Assembly (NCBI GenBank): GCA_938003855.1
Contig: CALKXD010000152.1
Location: forward strand, 1 to 51,694
DNA: 51,694 bases
Direction of reading: 5' to 3'
From: an uncultured Granulosicoccaceae bacterium
GTDB lineage: Bacteria; Pseudomonadota; Gammaproteobacteria; Granulosicoccales; Granulosicoccaceae
How positions within the stretch are numbered: the stretch's first letter is position 1; each line of letters begins with the position of its first letter. The position numbers and the translations under genes are program-made. A model generated the notes under the pieces. That model was not told the origin of the DNA, ran no database searches, and saw nothing but the letters and a program-made list of their open reading frames with translations. Below are positions 26,699-38,507 of this stretch, piece by piece.

Positions 26699-27150
26699 GT
26701 ACCGCAATGCAGATAAAAATTCTTGACGATCGACTGGGTAAATCCATTCCGTTGCCGCAGCGTGCCAGTGATGGTTCAGCAGGTCTCGATCTACACGCCT
26801 GTGTCGACGAAGCGCTCGAAATGGCGCCTGGCAAAGTGGTGTTGATACCAACGGGGTTTGCGCTCTATATCGCTGACCCGGGTCTGGCCGGGATGATACT
26901 GCCAAGATCCGGACTCGGTCACAAGCATGGCATTGTACTCGGTAACCTTGTCGGCTTGATTGATTCTGACTATCAGGGCCAATTGTACGTTTCGTGCTGG
27001 AATCGATCGGAGACCTTGTACCGAATTGAGCCTGCTGAGCGAATTGCGCAATTGGTCATTGTGCCAATTGTGCAGGCGGAGTTTGCATTCGTTGATGAAT
27101 TTCAACAAACCGATCGAGCTGAAGGCGGCTTTGGGTCATCGGGTCGGTAA
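26695..27150 (+). CDS. dut: Deoxyuridine 5'-triphosphate nucleotidohydrolase (dUTPase)
   Basis: The 151-residue trimeric dUTPase hydrolyses dUTP to dUMP and keeps uracil out of DNA. The five family motifs are recognisable, including GSAGLDLHA, the uridine-binding [22 protein letters not shown], the [12 protein letters not shown] region and the glycine-rich C-terminal tail GGFGSSGR. Translation starts in the ATGA overlap with coaBC. The pgm gene begins 125 bp downstream on the same strand. coaBC-dut-pgm-argB is the order known from Pseudomonas. Confidence 0.97.
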   Translation: MSTAMQIKILDDRLGKSIPLPQRASDGSAGLDLHACVDEALEMAPGKVVLIPTGFALYIADPGLAGMILPRSGLGHKHGIVLGNLVGLIDSDYQGQLYVSCWNRSETLYRIEPAERIAQLVIVPIVQAEFAFVDEFQQTDRAEGGFGSSGR

Positions 27151-27275
27151 ATGTCGGTTCTATTCCGGCGATACGTGGGCTGGTTAGCAACGGTTCAGTT
27201 GTGGCGGGTTTTGTGCTTTTTGCCCTCAACCACTAATTATTAATGAAAAAATCAGACTTGAACAAGAGGTAGTAG

Positions 27276-29590
<2,315 letters not shown>

Positions 29591-29605
29591 CCACGTTATG
29601 CCATC

Positions 29606-29632
29606 ATGGCCTGCACCGCGGGTGGAGGCCAT
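29606..29632 (+). terminator. Hairpin between convergent argB and DUF4124 genes
   Basis: ATGGCCTGCACC and GGTGGAGGCCAT pair with one mismatch around a 3-base loop, 16 bp after the argB stop. No T-run follows on either strand, so termination is plausible but not proven. Confidence 0.45.
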
Positions 29633-29652
29633 CAAAGGGTTCAGGCGCGCGG

Positions 29653-30357
29653 TTAGTTTTCGCTGTATGCCGCGTTGGCCGAATGCGTGGTCAGTTCGCG
29701 ATACCGCGCCAGATCGGTCGAGAACTTTTTTGCAACTTGGCGTCGCTCACGCAGTTTCGATTTGATCAATGCATTGGTGCTGTTAATGCTTCGCATAACC
29801 GCGATTCTGTCGGATTCCAGACCGGCGCTTTTAGACTGCCCGTTCGAAACCCGGCCTCGTATCTTCGCGTCGATTGACGACAACCGGGAATTCAGAATCA
29901 CCAATTGATCGTGCATGCGCGATACGGTTCCGTCAATATGACCCAGGCGTTTGTCGCGTGTTCGGGTCAGGTCAACCTCTCTCGGAAACGACTTGATCAG
30001 CATTTGATCATGTTGCCGCTCTGCTCTGATCGCGGCCATTTTTTTTTCCTGTGCCAGCCGTTCCTTTTTACTGGGAACCCGTTCGACGGTAACTCCCTGT
30101 CCGTTGAGCACCTGGGTTGACTCATCGTAGTCTGCTGGAGGTGGTCTGTCCTGGTAGGAAATATTGCCGGACTCATCGACCCATTTGTACCAACGGGCGC
30201 TTGCTTGATCTGGTACCAGCAGGGCCAGGCCCAGGAGGATAATGCCGGAAACAAATACTGTGTACTGCAGCCGGGTCTGGTCACTTTGGTTTCTGCTGAT
30301 AGTCACAACCTTTGCACCGCCGGCAGCATCGGCGCAGGATTTAAAGCACTTTTTCAC
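29653..30357 (-). CDS. DUF4124 domain envelope protein
   Basis: After a hydrophobic export segment (VFVSGIILLGLALLVP, then DQASA) the protein opens with RWYKWVDESGNISYQDRPPP, the signature of DUF4124, a short domain found at the N-terminus of many proteobacterial periplasmic proteins. The remaining 150 residues are basic, helical and probably coiled coil. The 234-residue frame has a long N-terminal stretch before the signal. A GTG at 30304-30306 would start 17 codons later and give a more normal signal peptide. Function is unknown. It converges with argB. Confidence 0.75.
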   Translation of the reverse strand: MKKCFKSCADAAGGAKVVTISRNQSDQTRLQYTVFVSGIILLGLALLVPDQASARWYKWVDESGNISYQDRPPPADYDESTQVLNGQGVTVERVPSKKERLAQEKKMAAIRAERQHDQMLIKSFPREVDLTRTRDKRLGHIDGTVSRMHDQLVILNSRLSSIDAKIRGRVSNGQSKSAGLESDRIAVMRSINSTNALIKSKLRERRQVAKKFSTDLARYRELTTHSANAAYSEN

Positions 30358-30586
30358 AGTTCGGGCCTGGGCTCATTGAGGAAATTTGTAAGGGGTACGC
30401 TCTGCTGAACGCGTCGAATAACCTTATATAGCGGGTGAAATGAGAGATAGTTAAGTGTCTGCAGAAGTATTGCGTATTGTTTTTGTCTTGTAATTTATCT
30501 ACCTGACGACAAGTCGACTCAGGCAGCCTGCATAACCGTCCGCAATTGTGCGATTATTAAGCCTGACTGGAATAGATTGGCCCCAA

Positions 30587-31366
30587 ATGAGAATCATTAC
30601 GTTAAATTGCAACGGCGTACGCGCCGCGTCGAGAAAGGGGTTCTATAGCTGGATGCAGCAACAGGATGCTGATGTGGTCTGCCTGCAGGAAACCAAGGCA
30701 CAGCAGCATCAACTCGATGACGAGATATTTAATCCGGCCGGGTATAGCCGGTTTTTACACGATGCTGAAAAACCGGGTTACAGTGGCACTGCGCTGTATT
30801 GTCGACACCCTCCGAAGCGGGTGATCTACGGAATCGGGGATGAAGACATCGATCGGGAGGGACGTTACCTTGAGGCTGTTTATGGCAATCTTTCAGTTGT
30901 CTCTCTATACATGCCGTCGGGATCCTCAGGTGATGTCAGGCAGGCATTTAAAATCAGAATGATGGGCATCGTGATGCCGCACCTGCTGAAGCTCAAGAAA
31001 AGACGTCGTCAGTATGTGCTTTGTGGTGACTGGAATATCGCACATAAAGAGTGTGATATCCGCAACTGGCGTGGCAATAAAAAGAACTCTGGATTCCTGC
31101 CGGAGGAGCGCGAATGGTTGACAGAACTGTTTGACAAACACCGCTATGTTGATGCCTTCCGCCGACTGGAGCAGGAAGAGCACGAATACACCTGGTGGTC
31201 CAATCGAGGTCAGGCCTGGGCAAATAATACCGGTTGGAGAATCGACTATCAGATCACCACGCCGGGATTAGGGGATCGCGTGCAAAAAACGTCGGTCTAT
31301 CGTGATGATCGATTTTCCGATCATGCGCCACTGACCATCGACTATGACTTTGAGATTGAAACCTAG
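30587..31366 (+). CDS. xthA: Exodeoxyribonuclease III
   Basis: The 259-residue protein is an ExoIII/APE1-type nuclease that cuts at abasic sites and removes 3' blocks. Landmarks are LNCNGVRAASRKGF, the metal-binding Glu in LQETKAQ, GTALYCRH, GDWNIAHKECDI and the C-terminal FSDHAPLTIDY. The ATG at 30587 begins MRIITLNCNG, the standard family start. The frame upstream to 30548 is not conserved. It stands alone and converges on the AmpG-like gene across 150 bp with no clear terminator seen. Confidence 0.92.
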   Translation: MRIITLNCNGVRAASRKGFYSWMQQQDADVVCLQETKAQQHQLDDEIFNPAGYSRFLHDAEKPGYSGTALYCRHPPKRVIYGIGDEDIDREGRYLEAVYGNLSVVSLYMPSGSSGDVRQAFKIRMMGIVMPHLLKLKKRRRQYVLCGDWNIAHKECDIRNWRGNKKNSGFLPEEREWLTELFDKHRYVDAFRRLEQEEHEYTWWSNRGQAWANNTGWRIDYQITTPGLGDRVQKTSVYRDDRFSDHAPLTIDYDFEIET

Positions 31367-31518
31367 CGATATGTGCGGCCGGACATCTGCACAGCGATCA
31401 TGCTCTGACGGCACGCTATAGCAACCAATCGCGCGGCGTATTATAGGGGGTAATGTGGCGTGTAGTTGATTCGAACACCGTACTCGCTATGCACATTTCC
31501 GCAAGGCGGGTCAGATGC

Positions 31519-33243
31519 CTATCGCACGATAACAGTATCGTTGAACTTATTGCGGGCGAGGTAGATCAGGACAAGAACCGGAACGGTCAGCAAAGCGGTC
31601 ATGGTAAAGAAGTTTGCATAGCCAATCGACTCTACAATCGATCCCGAGTATCCACCTAGAATTTTGGGAAACAGTGTCATCAAGGAGCTGAAGATTGCAT
31701 ACTGAACCGCGGTGAACGAGATGTTGGTCAGTGCTGATAGAAAGGCAATAAACGCCGCACTGGCTAGCCCTGCAGATAAGTTATCTGCACCGATAACCGC
31801 GAACAGCATTGGCATGCTGGCTTCTGATCCGGCCAGTACGATAAACAGCAAATTGGTCAGGGCGGATAATACGGCCCCTAAAAACAAAATACGCATAACA
31901 CCAAAGCGCATGGCGAGAAAACCTCCAAGGAAGCCACCAGCGATGGTCATCAGTAGCCCGAACACTTTGGCTACATTGGCTATTTGTTGCTTGGTGTAGC
32001 CTAAATCCTGATAAAACACGTTCGCGATTACGCCCATCACGATGTCGGAGACGCGATACAAACCAACCAGCGCTAACAGCAGGAAAGCGACTCCCGGGCC
32101 GTAGCGGCTGAAAAAGTCCCTGATAGGATCAACATATGATTCTGTAATCATCTGCTGATTTCCGACACCGGCACTCACCAGTCCGCGGGCAACGTACCAG
32201 GCTACTGTTGCAGCAAAGGTCAATCTGACTGTGGACACGATAAAGGCCGCCAGATGTCGGTTATTGAGTGACTCTGCCAGGGCTGACCTGGTGGAACTGA
32301 CGAGATCGGAACTAAACTTAAACACTGCGATAAACGCGATAACTGCGACCATGAACACTAACAGGAAGCGAAGGTAGTCAGATGCCTGGTAGTGATCCTG
32401 GTCAGCACGCGGGTTGTCAGGCTCGCGCACCACTAACGTGGTGGCCACGCCAATCAGCATCACCGCGGCCATAATCGCATAGGTGTTCTGCCACGCAGCA
32501 TAACTGTAGAGTTCTTTGGTCGACCCGAAATGAGAAGCCAGATAGAGAGCACCTGCACCGGCCACGATCATGCCAATGCGGTAACCGGCTATGTAGGTGG
32601 AGGACAGCAATGCCTGGAGTTCAGGGCCGGCGGATTCAATACGGAAAGCATCGATGACGATGTCCTGAGTCGCTGAGGAAAAGCCCAATGCTACTGCGGC
32701 GAACGCCATGACAGTTAAGCTGCCTTGCCCCTGTGCCGGGTCGGTCATCGCCATCCAGAGAATGGCTGCAATTACGGCAAACTGCGACAGCAGCAACCAG
32801 CTTCGACGCCGACCCAGGCTGCGAGTAAGCAATGGCAGAGGCAGTTTATCGATTAATGGAGCCCAGACAAATTTGAATGAATAGCCCAGTGCCGCCCAAC
32901 TAAAATAGGTTACTGCTGACTTTTTCACTCCCGCTTCGCCGAGCCACAGACTCAGGGATGAAAAAATCAGCAGGATTGGAACTCCGGCAGAGAATCCAAG
33001 GAATAACATCACAATAGCGCGAGGGTGCAACAGCACGTGTACGCCATAGCTGATGGCCGCTACACAGGTGACTCTGAAGATGAGCAAAGGTGAGTTAGCC
33101 AAACCCGGCAGGCCACCAAAGAAGGATTTGATCAGTAGCAGCCCGCCGACTACGAGTATTAGCGCTGCGACACGGTTGCGGTTGTGTCCCCAGTCTATTT
33201 CGCCAGCCATATAATCCCTGTGATGATGCGATGTGTGGGCCAA
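31519..33243 (-). CDS. AmpG-like MFS permease
   Basis: The 574-residue major facilitator protein has about 14 predicted membrane segments. The region VMLFLGFSAGVPILLIFSSL with WAALGYSFKFVWAPLID and LGRRRSWLLLSQ is typical of AmpG, which imports anhydro-muropeptides released during wall growth. Also present is SSATQDIVIDAFRIES. The N-terminal extension of about 70 residues, with a His-rich start and its own hydrophobic segments, is longer than in Escherichia coli AmpG. A second Met (codon ending at 33210) could be the true start. AmpG-family relatives with other substrates exist, so the substrate is likely but not certain. Confidence 0.88.
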   Translation of the reverse strand: MAHTSHHHRDYMAGEIDWGHNRNRVAALILVVGGLLLIKSFFGGLPGLANSPLLIFRVTCVAAISYGVHVLLHPRAIVMLFLGFSAGVPILLIFSSLSLWLGEAGVKKSAVTYFSWAALGYSFKFVWAPLIDKLPLPLLTRSLGRRRSWLLLSQFAVIAAILWMAMTDPAQGQGSLTVMAFAAVALGFSSATQDIVIDAFRIESAGPELQALLSSTYIAGYRIGMIVAGAGALYLASHFGSTKELYSYAAWQNTYAIMAAVMLIGVATTLVVREPDNPRADQDHYQASDYLRFLLVFMVAVIAFIAVFKFSSDLVSSTRSALAESLNNRHLAAFIVSTVRLTFAATVAWYVARGLVSAGVGNQQMITESYVDPIRDFFSRYGPGVAFLLLALVGLYRVSDIVMGVIANVFYQDLGYTKQQIANVAKVFGLLMTIAGGFLGGFLAMRFGVMRILFLGAVLSALTNLLFIVLAGSEASMPMLFAVIGADNLSAGLASAAFIAFLSALTNISFTAVQYAIFSSLMTLFPKILGGYSGSIVESIGYANFFTMTALLTVPVLVLIYLARNKFNDTVIVR

Positions 33244-33326
33244 CTATATCGTATATGTATGATCAGTCCCACAACGTATAGCAACCGCCTGAAGTCTTCT
33301 ACTGCGGCGCGCATGGTGTCTACTTT

Positions 33327-34061
33327 CTATTGATAGTTGTCGGTGACTAATCTTAGACGCGGCTTGCCGGTCTCGGAGTGTTCCGGATCTTCGGACGTGT
33401 CATCGGACGATGCCGGATCAGAGTTATTATTCCCCGGCCACCAGGATTTTGCCGAGATAGCTTGATTCATGGCCTGTGCGAGTCCATCCATAAATTCCTC
33501 ACGCTGACTCTTGCCAAGCAGCCATTCGCGATACATCGGTTCGGTACTGATTTTGTCCTCGGTGCCATCACGCATCTTCCATTGCATTGTGTAGCGTGGT
33601 CGCATATCACGCCACACCAGCATGCCAATCAAAAAACCGAGCATAATCGGCAGGTAGACAATGGCATAGTTTTGCGATGTCTCCTTAAATATATCAATGG
33701 CAATAGCGACAACTAGCATTAGCGTTGAAGTAAGTAAAAGTACTTTACAGAATAAACGGTTGACTGGTGTAGCCCGGTAGTAGTTTTTATGCAGGCTGAT
33801 CATGTGCTCAAACATATACGTTTTGAACATGCGATCGTTCGGGTCTATATAGGCCAGGCGGGTGTTTGTGACGAGCACGGTGCCCTTGCGGAAAATCTCT
33901 GTCTCACCCGGAAACAGTTCAATCGGCTTCGGGCTGCTGCTGCCTGCGCTGAAGTGTCTCTTGTAAAATGACACGCACCACTTTTTGAACAGTGCCGGGT
34001 GAATTTGCATGGGGGCTGATTCCGTCTTCGGGTGGACTGCGGCAGCTACTTGCTGCAGCAA
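33327..34061 (-). CDS. Membrane protein with two central TM helices, unknown function
   Basis: The frame is 244 residues. A second Met (codon ending at 34010) would shorten it by 17 and remove an overlap of 16 bp with the upstream methyltransferase gene. The N-terminal soluble part contains LFPGETEIFRKGTVLVTNTR and AYIDPNDRMFKTYMFEHM, reminiscent of bacterial PH-like membrane-protein domains that begin with a conserved 'gE' and 'vTnqRl' pattern. Two hydrophobic helices follow (about 107-125 and 133-150), then a basic/acidic tail rich in Ser, Asp and Pro. I do not recognise a named family. It is probably cotranscribed with the methyltransferase. Confidence 0.7.
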   Translation of the reverse strand: MLQQVAAAVHPKTESAPMQIHPALFKKWCVSFYKRHFSAGSSSPKPIELFPGETEIFRKGTVLVTNTRLAYIDPNDRMFKTYMFEHMISLHKNYYRATPVNRLFCKVLLLTSTLMLVVAIAIDIFKETSQNYAIVYLPIMLGFLIGMLVWRDMRPRYTMQWKMRDGTEDKISTEPMYREWLLGKSQREEFMDGLAQAMNQAISAKSWWPGNNNSDPASSDDTSEDPEHSETGKPRLRLVTDNYQ

Positions 34062-34684
34062 TATACCTGGGTTGGCGGCAGATTCTGCCAGACGGTCTGA
34101 GTCTTGTGTACGGTAGAGAAGTGCAGCGGAAGGCTGTTAATAAAGTAGCGCCCGCGGGCACGTGTCTTTGCACCAAGATAGACAATCGAAATAAATCGCC
34201 CACCGGGTTTCAAACAAGCTGAAATAGCTTCCAGTAGCTGATCCTGTTCCGGAGCATCGAATATGGTCCAGGGCAAGCTGGTAACAATGCAATCACAGAG
34301 TCCATAGGAATTGGCATTTAAGTAGTGTGATAGCCGGGCAGCAGAATCGTGGTAGACGCGCGCCTGCGGACAACGATTTCGGGTGGCATCAACAAAGGCT
34401 TCGTTAACCTCGATGGCGAAAAAATTGGTGTCTGGACTGATTGTGCGGATTATCTGCTCGGTAAAAACGCCTGTCCCCGGTCCCAGCTCCACCACGGTTT
34501 TCGCATCGTTGAGGTTCGCGAGCTCGACTACGCGTTTGGCAACAAACGAGGAAGACGGTGCGATAGCGCCAGTCAGTGACGGACGCTTCAACGATTCTTT
34601 GGCAAAGTTGATCAGCCTGAATTTTTTTTCTGACGGCGGTTGCCGGTTCACACGTGCCGCGTGGTTGGTTACGGGAGGAAGCAT
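34046..34684 (-). CDS. SAM-dependent methyltransferase, PmtA-like
   Basis: The 212-residue class I methyltransferase has the SAM-binding motif I VVELGPGTGVFTEQI near 64-78, an acidic residue after beta 2 (FFAIEVNEAF), and an IVTSLPW motif IV. The N-terminus LKRPSLTGAIAPSSSFVAKR is typical of the group containing phospholipid N-methyltransferases (PmtA) and KsgA-like rRNA dimethylases. The short length and lack of the C-terminal KsgA domain favour PmtA. It would methylate phosphatidylethanolamine, though this is not certain from sequence. Its 3' end overlaps the start of the adjacent membrane protein gene. Confidence 0.8.
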   Translation of the reverse strand: MLPPVTNHAARVNRQPPSEKKFRLINFAKESLKRPSLTGAIAPSSSFVAKRVVELANLNDAKTVVELGPGTGVFTEQIIRTISPDTNFFAIEVNEAFVDATRNRCPQARVYHDSAARLSHYLNANSYGLCDCIVTSLPWTIFDAPEQDQLLEAISACLKPGGRFISIVYLGAKTRARGRYFINSLPLHFSTVHKTQTVWQNLPPTQVYCCSK

Positions 34685-34761
34685 TTCTTGTTAGCCTGTT
34701 TGGTTGCTCCCGTCGGAAACACTGTCACCGTCGGGTAAAAAATGTCGAGTCGGGATAAGGA

Positions 34762-35241
34762 TCAGGAGTCGTTGACGTCGGTCAGATCCATAGCACCGGT
34801 GACATCAAAAGGAATGGGGTTTGGCCAGTTTTTCACAGCCACGGTCCCTGCAAGCTCGTAGTCGAGGTTGAGTGTTTGACCTTCAAGCAGGGTTTTTAAG
34901 GTGGTTATCAGTCGATCAATGCCAGCGGTTACATCGAGGGTCAGTGTGCCCTCACCGTTGGCTGGAATGGTTTTTATTTGAGTGCTTTTGCCACTTGCAA
35001 TATCTGCGTCGTTGAAGCGGGCAATGAAATTAACAGCCTCGACCGGCAGTGCAAAATTGTTGGGGTTGGTTATTTTCAGCTCGAATCGCAGTTTTTGCTC
35101 GGTCAAGCTGATATTCAGCGGAATTATGCTGACGAGCTGGACTGTCGGCTTGACCGGTTTTGTTTGTAGTGTGGTGCACGCGGCAAGCGTGGCTAACAAA
35201 AGGGCCAGTACAATCTTGGCCATCGTTTTTGTAATCACCAA
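34762..35241 (-). CDS. LEA14/WHy-domain lipoprotein
   Basis: The 159-residue protein has a lipoprotein signal ending LLATLAAC and a single LEA type 2 / WHy beta-sandwich domain, with LKITNPNNFALPVEAVNF as its characteristic Asn-Pro-Asn segment and a conserved IPANGEGTLTLDV. These small desiccation- or stress-linked proteins are found in many proteobacteria as periplasmic lipoproteins of unknown role. The start is TTG at 35239-35241, five bases after GGAG. An ATG six codons later (35221-35223) is the alternative. It is upstream of the methyltransferase by about 80 bp. Confidence 0.85.
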   Translation of the reverse strand: MVITKTMAKIVLALLLATLAACTTLQTKPVKPTVQLVSIIPLNISLTEQKLRFELKITNPNNFALPVEAVNFIARFNDADIASGKSTQIKTIPANGEGTLTLDVTAGIDRLITTLKTLLEGQTLNLDYELAGTVAVKNWPNPIPFDVTGAMDLTDVNDS

Positions 35242-35534
35242 AGGGTCTCCGGTGAAAGCGCTTCTGGCCAGTCTGTGAAAGCACCAACAGAGTGCTTCGC
35301 TGCACTGCTTGAAGGCTCAGAAAAACGGAGATTATATCATGGTGCCTGCACAGTTTGCTGACCAGCAGGATAGTTGTTGCAGTGTGTCAAAGGAGGTCAA
35401 TGACAGAGTAGCAACAATAGAGCGGCAATCGCCGGGAAATGGTGGTTGAGTAGCCAGCGCTACAGCGGGCGGCGTGGCGGAGCAATGCTCGCCTGGCCTG
35501 GGCGGCGGGTTGAGGTCCCGCCGCCGGGAATGGC

Positions 35535-36860
35535 TTAGTTCAGCAGTTGGTGAAGTGTCTTGAGCTCGACGGCAGCCTGTTGGAGAATTTGCTTGGGGTT
35601 TTGCAAATCGATGCCTGCCTGTTGCAGCTTTCTCGGCAGCAGCAGATTGACGACGCTCGGGATCGATTTATTTTCACCCTCGGGCATTTCGCTCTCTACT
35701 GTCAGCAGTGCCCCGGTAACGAGGTCGGCGTAGGTAATCTCACCGGTGTGGTTTCGATAGAAATCACGAGACAATTCCACCGCCTCGATGAAGTGGCTGT
35801 TGAATCCCCAGGCACCCAGCAGCCACATGCCGACGATCTCGCGCAAATTGCGAGCAGAGGCCTGTAGCGCTTCGGCATCTTTGAACTGGTCCGGGTGGTT
35901 GTTTGCGTGTCCCAGGACGATCAACTCACCGACGTCGGCCAGCAATCCAATTAAATGCGCCCGCTCATCGGACAAATGAGGTACAGATTTGGCGAATACC
36001 TTACAGATCGCAGCCGTCAGGGTGGCGCGTCGCTGGTAGTTTGTCATGTGTTTTTCGAACAGTGGATTAGCTGCCTGCCACTTTTGCTCTGAAGGGATCT
36101 TCACGGCCAGCGCGTTGGCACTCTCGACACCAAGCCGGGTAATGGCACCGCGCATGGTTTGAGTGGTTTCACCGGTGCCGGCGAGCTTGTTGGCTTCGTG
36201 CAGTGTGTGGGCAGTCAGCGCTGGATCTGATGCCAGAGTATGAGACAACTCCGGTATACCCATTGAGCCTTTTTGCACCAGTGCAGAAATTCTCTGGCCG
36301 GTATCCGGCTGGCAATGAAGTGATACGTTACGCTGCTCGAAGGCCAGCACGATATCGTCGAAAATGATGTTGTCATTTTCGGTGACGTGTATGTCGTGCA
36401 CCTTGGTGGCAGTTTTCTGCTGCTCGTTGAGCAGAATATCGAACAGTTCGCGGCCAAATCGGACCAGTTGGGCAGTCGTCTTTGTCCGCACCGAATGATG
36501 CTGGGTAAACTCTTTGAGCACCGGCTGCAGCGCGCGGTCTGAACCAGCCGAGAGAGCTTCGGAATCGTCTTTGTCCCGAGCGTTGACAACATCAACCTGA
36601 CCTTCCAAAAGGTAGGTGAACCAGCGATGCTCTTTATTGGCCGCAATGTCCGATGAGCGATTCATATTGAATACAGAAGCTGATTTGCAAATCGTTAACC
36701 GGTTTGCCTCGTTGAGCTCTGAGATTGGCGACAAACGCGATGCAAGGTCAAGAAGCTGACCCATGTCGTTTGCGCTGGTGTCTACTGCCGCCGATGATTT
36801 GGAGTCGAAATTGAACACGTAGTTACGCCCAATGTTGGTTGTTACAATGCTTTGGAACAT
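35535..36860 (-). CDS. HDOD-domain protein
   Basis: The 441-residue cytosolic protein has an N-terminal region (about 40-160) that looks like a poor cyclic-nucleotide-binding or helical segment, and an HDOD domain from about 190 to 400 (PELSHTLASDPALTAHTLHE, MRGAITRLGVESANALAV, HLIGLLADVGELIVL). HDOD proteins resemble HD phosphohydrolases but usually lack the metal-binding residues, and act in signal relay for motility, biofilm or stress. No obvious Shine-Dalgarno precedes the ATG, so an internal start (Met33) is possible. It is separated by about 115 bp from ispH and may have its own promoter. Confidence 0.8.
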   Translation of the reverse strand: MFQSIVTTNIGRNYVFNFDSKSSAAVDTSANDMGQLLDLASRLSPISELNEANRLTICKSASVFNMNRSSDIAANKEHRWFTYLLEGQVDVVNARDKDDSEALSAGSDRALQPVLKEFTQHHSVRTKTTAQLVRFGRELFDILLNEQQKTATKVHDIHVTENDNIIFDDIVLAFEQRNVSLHCQPDTGQRISALVQKGSMGIPELSHTLASDPALTAHTLHEANKLAGTGETTQTMRGAITRLGVESANALAVKIPSEQKWQAANPLFEKHMTNYQRRATLTAAICKVFAKSVPHLSDERAHLIGLLADVGELIVLGHANNHPDQFKDAEALQASARNLREIVGMWLLGAWGFNSHFIEAVELSRDFYRNHTGEITYADLVTGALLTVESEMPEGENKSIPSVVNLLLPRKLQQAGIDLQNPKQILQQAAVELKTLHQLLN

Positions 36861-36975
36861 CCATCGGCGGGGATTCAGTAATGTTTAGAGATAAGACTTA
36901 TACCGTGTCGTAGAGCACATCAGCGGAATCTATTGATTTACCTGTACAATTTTGACGCGCATGGCTGGTGCCATG

Positions 36976-37911
36976 TCACAAAGTGCGCAGTAGCTTTGGA
37001 ATGCTGAAAGTAATGTTCTCTTCTTTTCCGGCCAGTTCGGTGACTACCACAGCGCCGCGTTGCTTCAGGTGCTCGATAACCTGCTGGACGAGCTCTTCAG
37101 GTGCTGATGCGCCGGCGGTAACACCGACTCGCTTGCAGCTCAACCATTGGTCGTCGATATCACCGGCACCGGTAATCAAATAAGAAGGTAGCCCTGCGCG
37201 CTCGCCCAGTTCTCTCAACCGATTGGAGTTGGAACTGTTTGACGCACCCACCACCAACAGAAGATCAGAGGTTTGGCACAGCGCTTTTACAGCGTCCTGG
37301 CGGTTCTGAGTGGCGTAGCAGATATCGTCCTTACGCGGTGTTTTAATGTGCGGAAAGCGCTGCTGCAGACAGGCGATGATCTCCTGGGTATCGTCAACCG
37401 ACAGAGTGGTTTGTGATACAAACGCTAACCTGGAGGGGTCAGTAACCTCCAGGGTGTCAACGTCTCCCGGGGTTTCCACCAACAGTATTTTGCCTCCATG
37501 GCTGGTGTCGTAGCGCCCCATTGTGCCTTCTACCTCTGGATGCCCGGCGTGGCCGATCAATATGACTTCACGACCGTCCTGAGCGTATTTAACGACTTCG
37601 ATATGCACCTTTGTGACGAGCGGGCAGGTGGCATCGAATACGCGCAGCTGGCGTGATTCGGCCTCGACCTCAACACTGCGCGGTACTCCGTGAGCAGAGA
37701 AGATGACGGTGCTGTCGTCTGGAACTTCGTGGAGTTCGTCAACAAAAATAGCTCCCTTGTCGCGTAAGCCGTCGACCACATATTTGTTGTGTACGACTTC
37801 GTGGCGGACATAAATCGGTGCACCGAACAATTCTATTGCACGCTCAACGATCTCGATAGCGCGATCGACACCGGCGCAAAAGCCCCGGGGGTTGGCCATG
37901 ACTATTTCCAT
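36976..37911 (-). CDS. ispH: 4-hydroxy-3-methylbut-2-enyl diphosphate reductase
   Basis: This iron-sulfur enzyme makes IPP and DMAPP in the last step of the MEP pathway. The three cluster-ligand cysteines are in [19 protein letters not shown] and ICYATQNRQ. The proton-relay residues [10 protein letters not shown] are also visible. Length 311 matches. It is the last gene of the murJ-ribF-ileS-lspA-ispH group and begins 38 bp after lspA. In Pseudomonas fkpB lies between them, and none is found here. Confidence 0.96.
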   Translation of the reverse strand: MEIVMANPRGFCAGVDRAIEIVERAIELFGAPIYVRHEVVHNKYVVDGLRDKGAIFVDELHEVPDDSTVIFSAHGVPRSVEVEAESRQLRVFDATCPLVTKVHIEVVKYAQDGREVILIGHAGHPEVEGTMGRYDTSHGGKILLVETPGDVDTLEVTDPSRLAFVSQTTLSVDDTQEIIACLQQRFPHIKTPRKDDICYATQNRQDAVKALCQTSDLLLVVGASNSSNSNRLRELGERAGLPSYLITGAGDIDDQWLSCKRVGVTAGASAPEELVQQVIEHLKQRGAVVVTELAGKEENITFSIPKLLRTL

Positions 37912-37949
37912 GCTGCTGAATCTCTTTGGCTGATGCTGTCGGTGATTTT

Positions 37950-38444
37950 TTAAGAGGTGCTGGTGGTGTTGGCAGCTGCGTCGTCGGGCTCGTTTTTAAA
38001 CGACGTGGCAAGCAGGATCACGGTGCCGACGCAAATTGCTGCATCAGCGATATTAAAAGCCGGCCAGTAGAAGCGATCGTAATACCATTGTATAAAATCG
38101 ATAACGTAGCCAAATATTAGGCGATCTATTAAATTGCCGATGGCGCCGCCGAGTATTAAAGACAGTGCCAGCCCAAGCCATTTCTCGTGCGCCTTCAGCC
38201 TGACAATCCAGACCGCCAGAACGATACTGATGATGGCGGCAACGATAGTGAAAAACCAGCGTTGCCAACCACCTGCATTACTTAAAAAACTGAATGCTGC
38301 CCCGTAATTGTACATCAGAGTCCAGTTGAAAAACGGCATCACAGGATTCTGCTCATGCAGTGTCAGTGATGTATTAGCCACCCACTTGGTGATTTGATCA
38401 ATCACAATGATAGCCAGGGCGATAGCAAAATAGATCTTTTTCAT
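37950..38444 (-). CDS. lspA: Lipoprotein signal peptidase
   Basis: This 164-residue integral membrane aspartyl protease removes signal peptides from diacylated prolipoproteins. Four membrane segments and the catalytic aspartates in [16 protein letters not shown] and [11 protein letters not shown] are visible. It lies 63 bp after ileS, in the order usual for gammaproteobacteria. Several lipoprotein genes in this window would be its substrates. Confidence 0.95.
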   Translation of the reverse strand: MKKIYFAIALAIIVIDQITKWVANTSLTLHEQNPVMPFFNWTLMYNYGAAFSFLSNAGGWQRWFFTIVAAIISIVLAVWIVRLKAHEKWLGLALSLILGGAIGNLIDRLIFGYVIDFIQWYYDRFYWPAFNIADAAICVGTVILLATSFKNEPDDAAANTTSTS

Positions 38445-38507
38445 AAAGGCTCTTTCTTTATTCTCTACAGCGATGCCGCGCCAAAGTACCTGACGCTGCG
38501 ATCCCGG

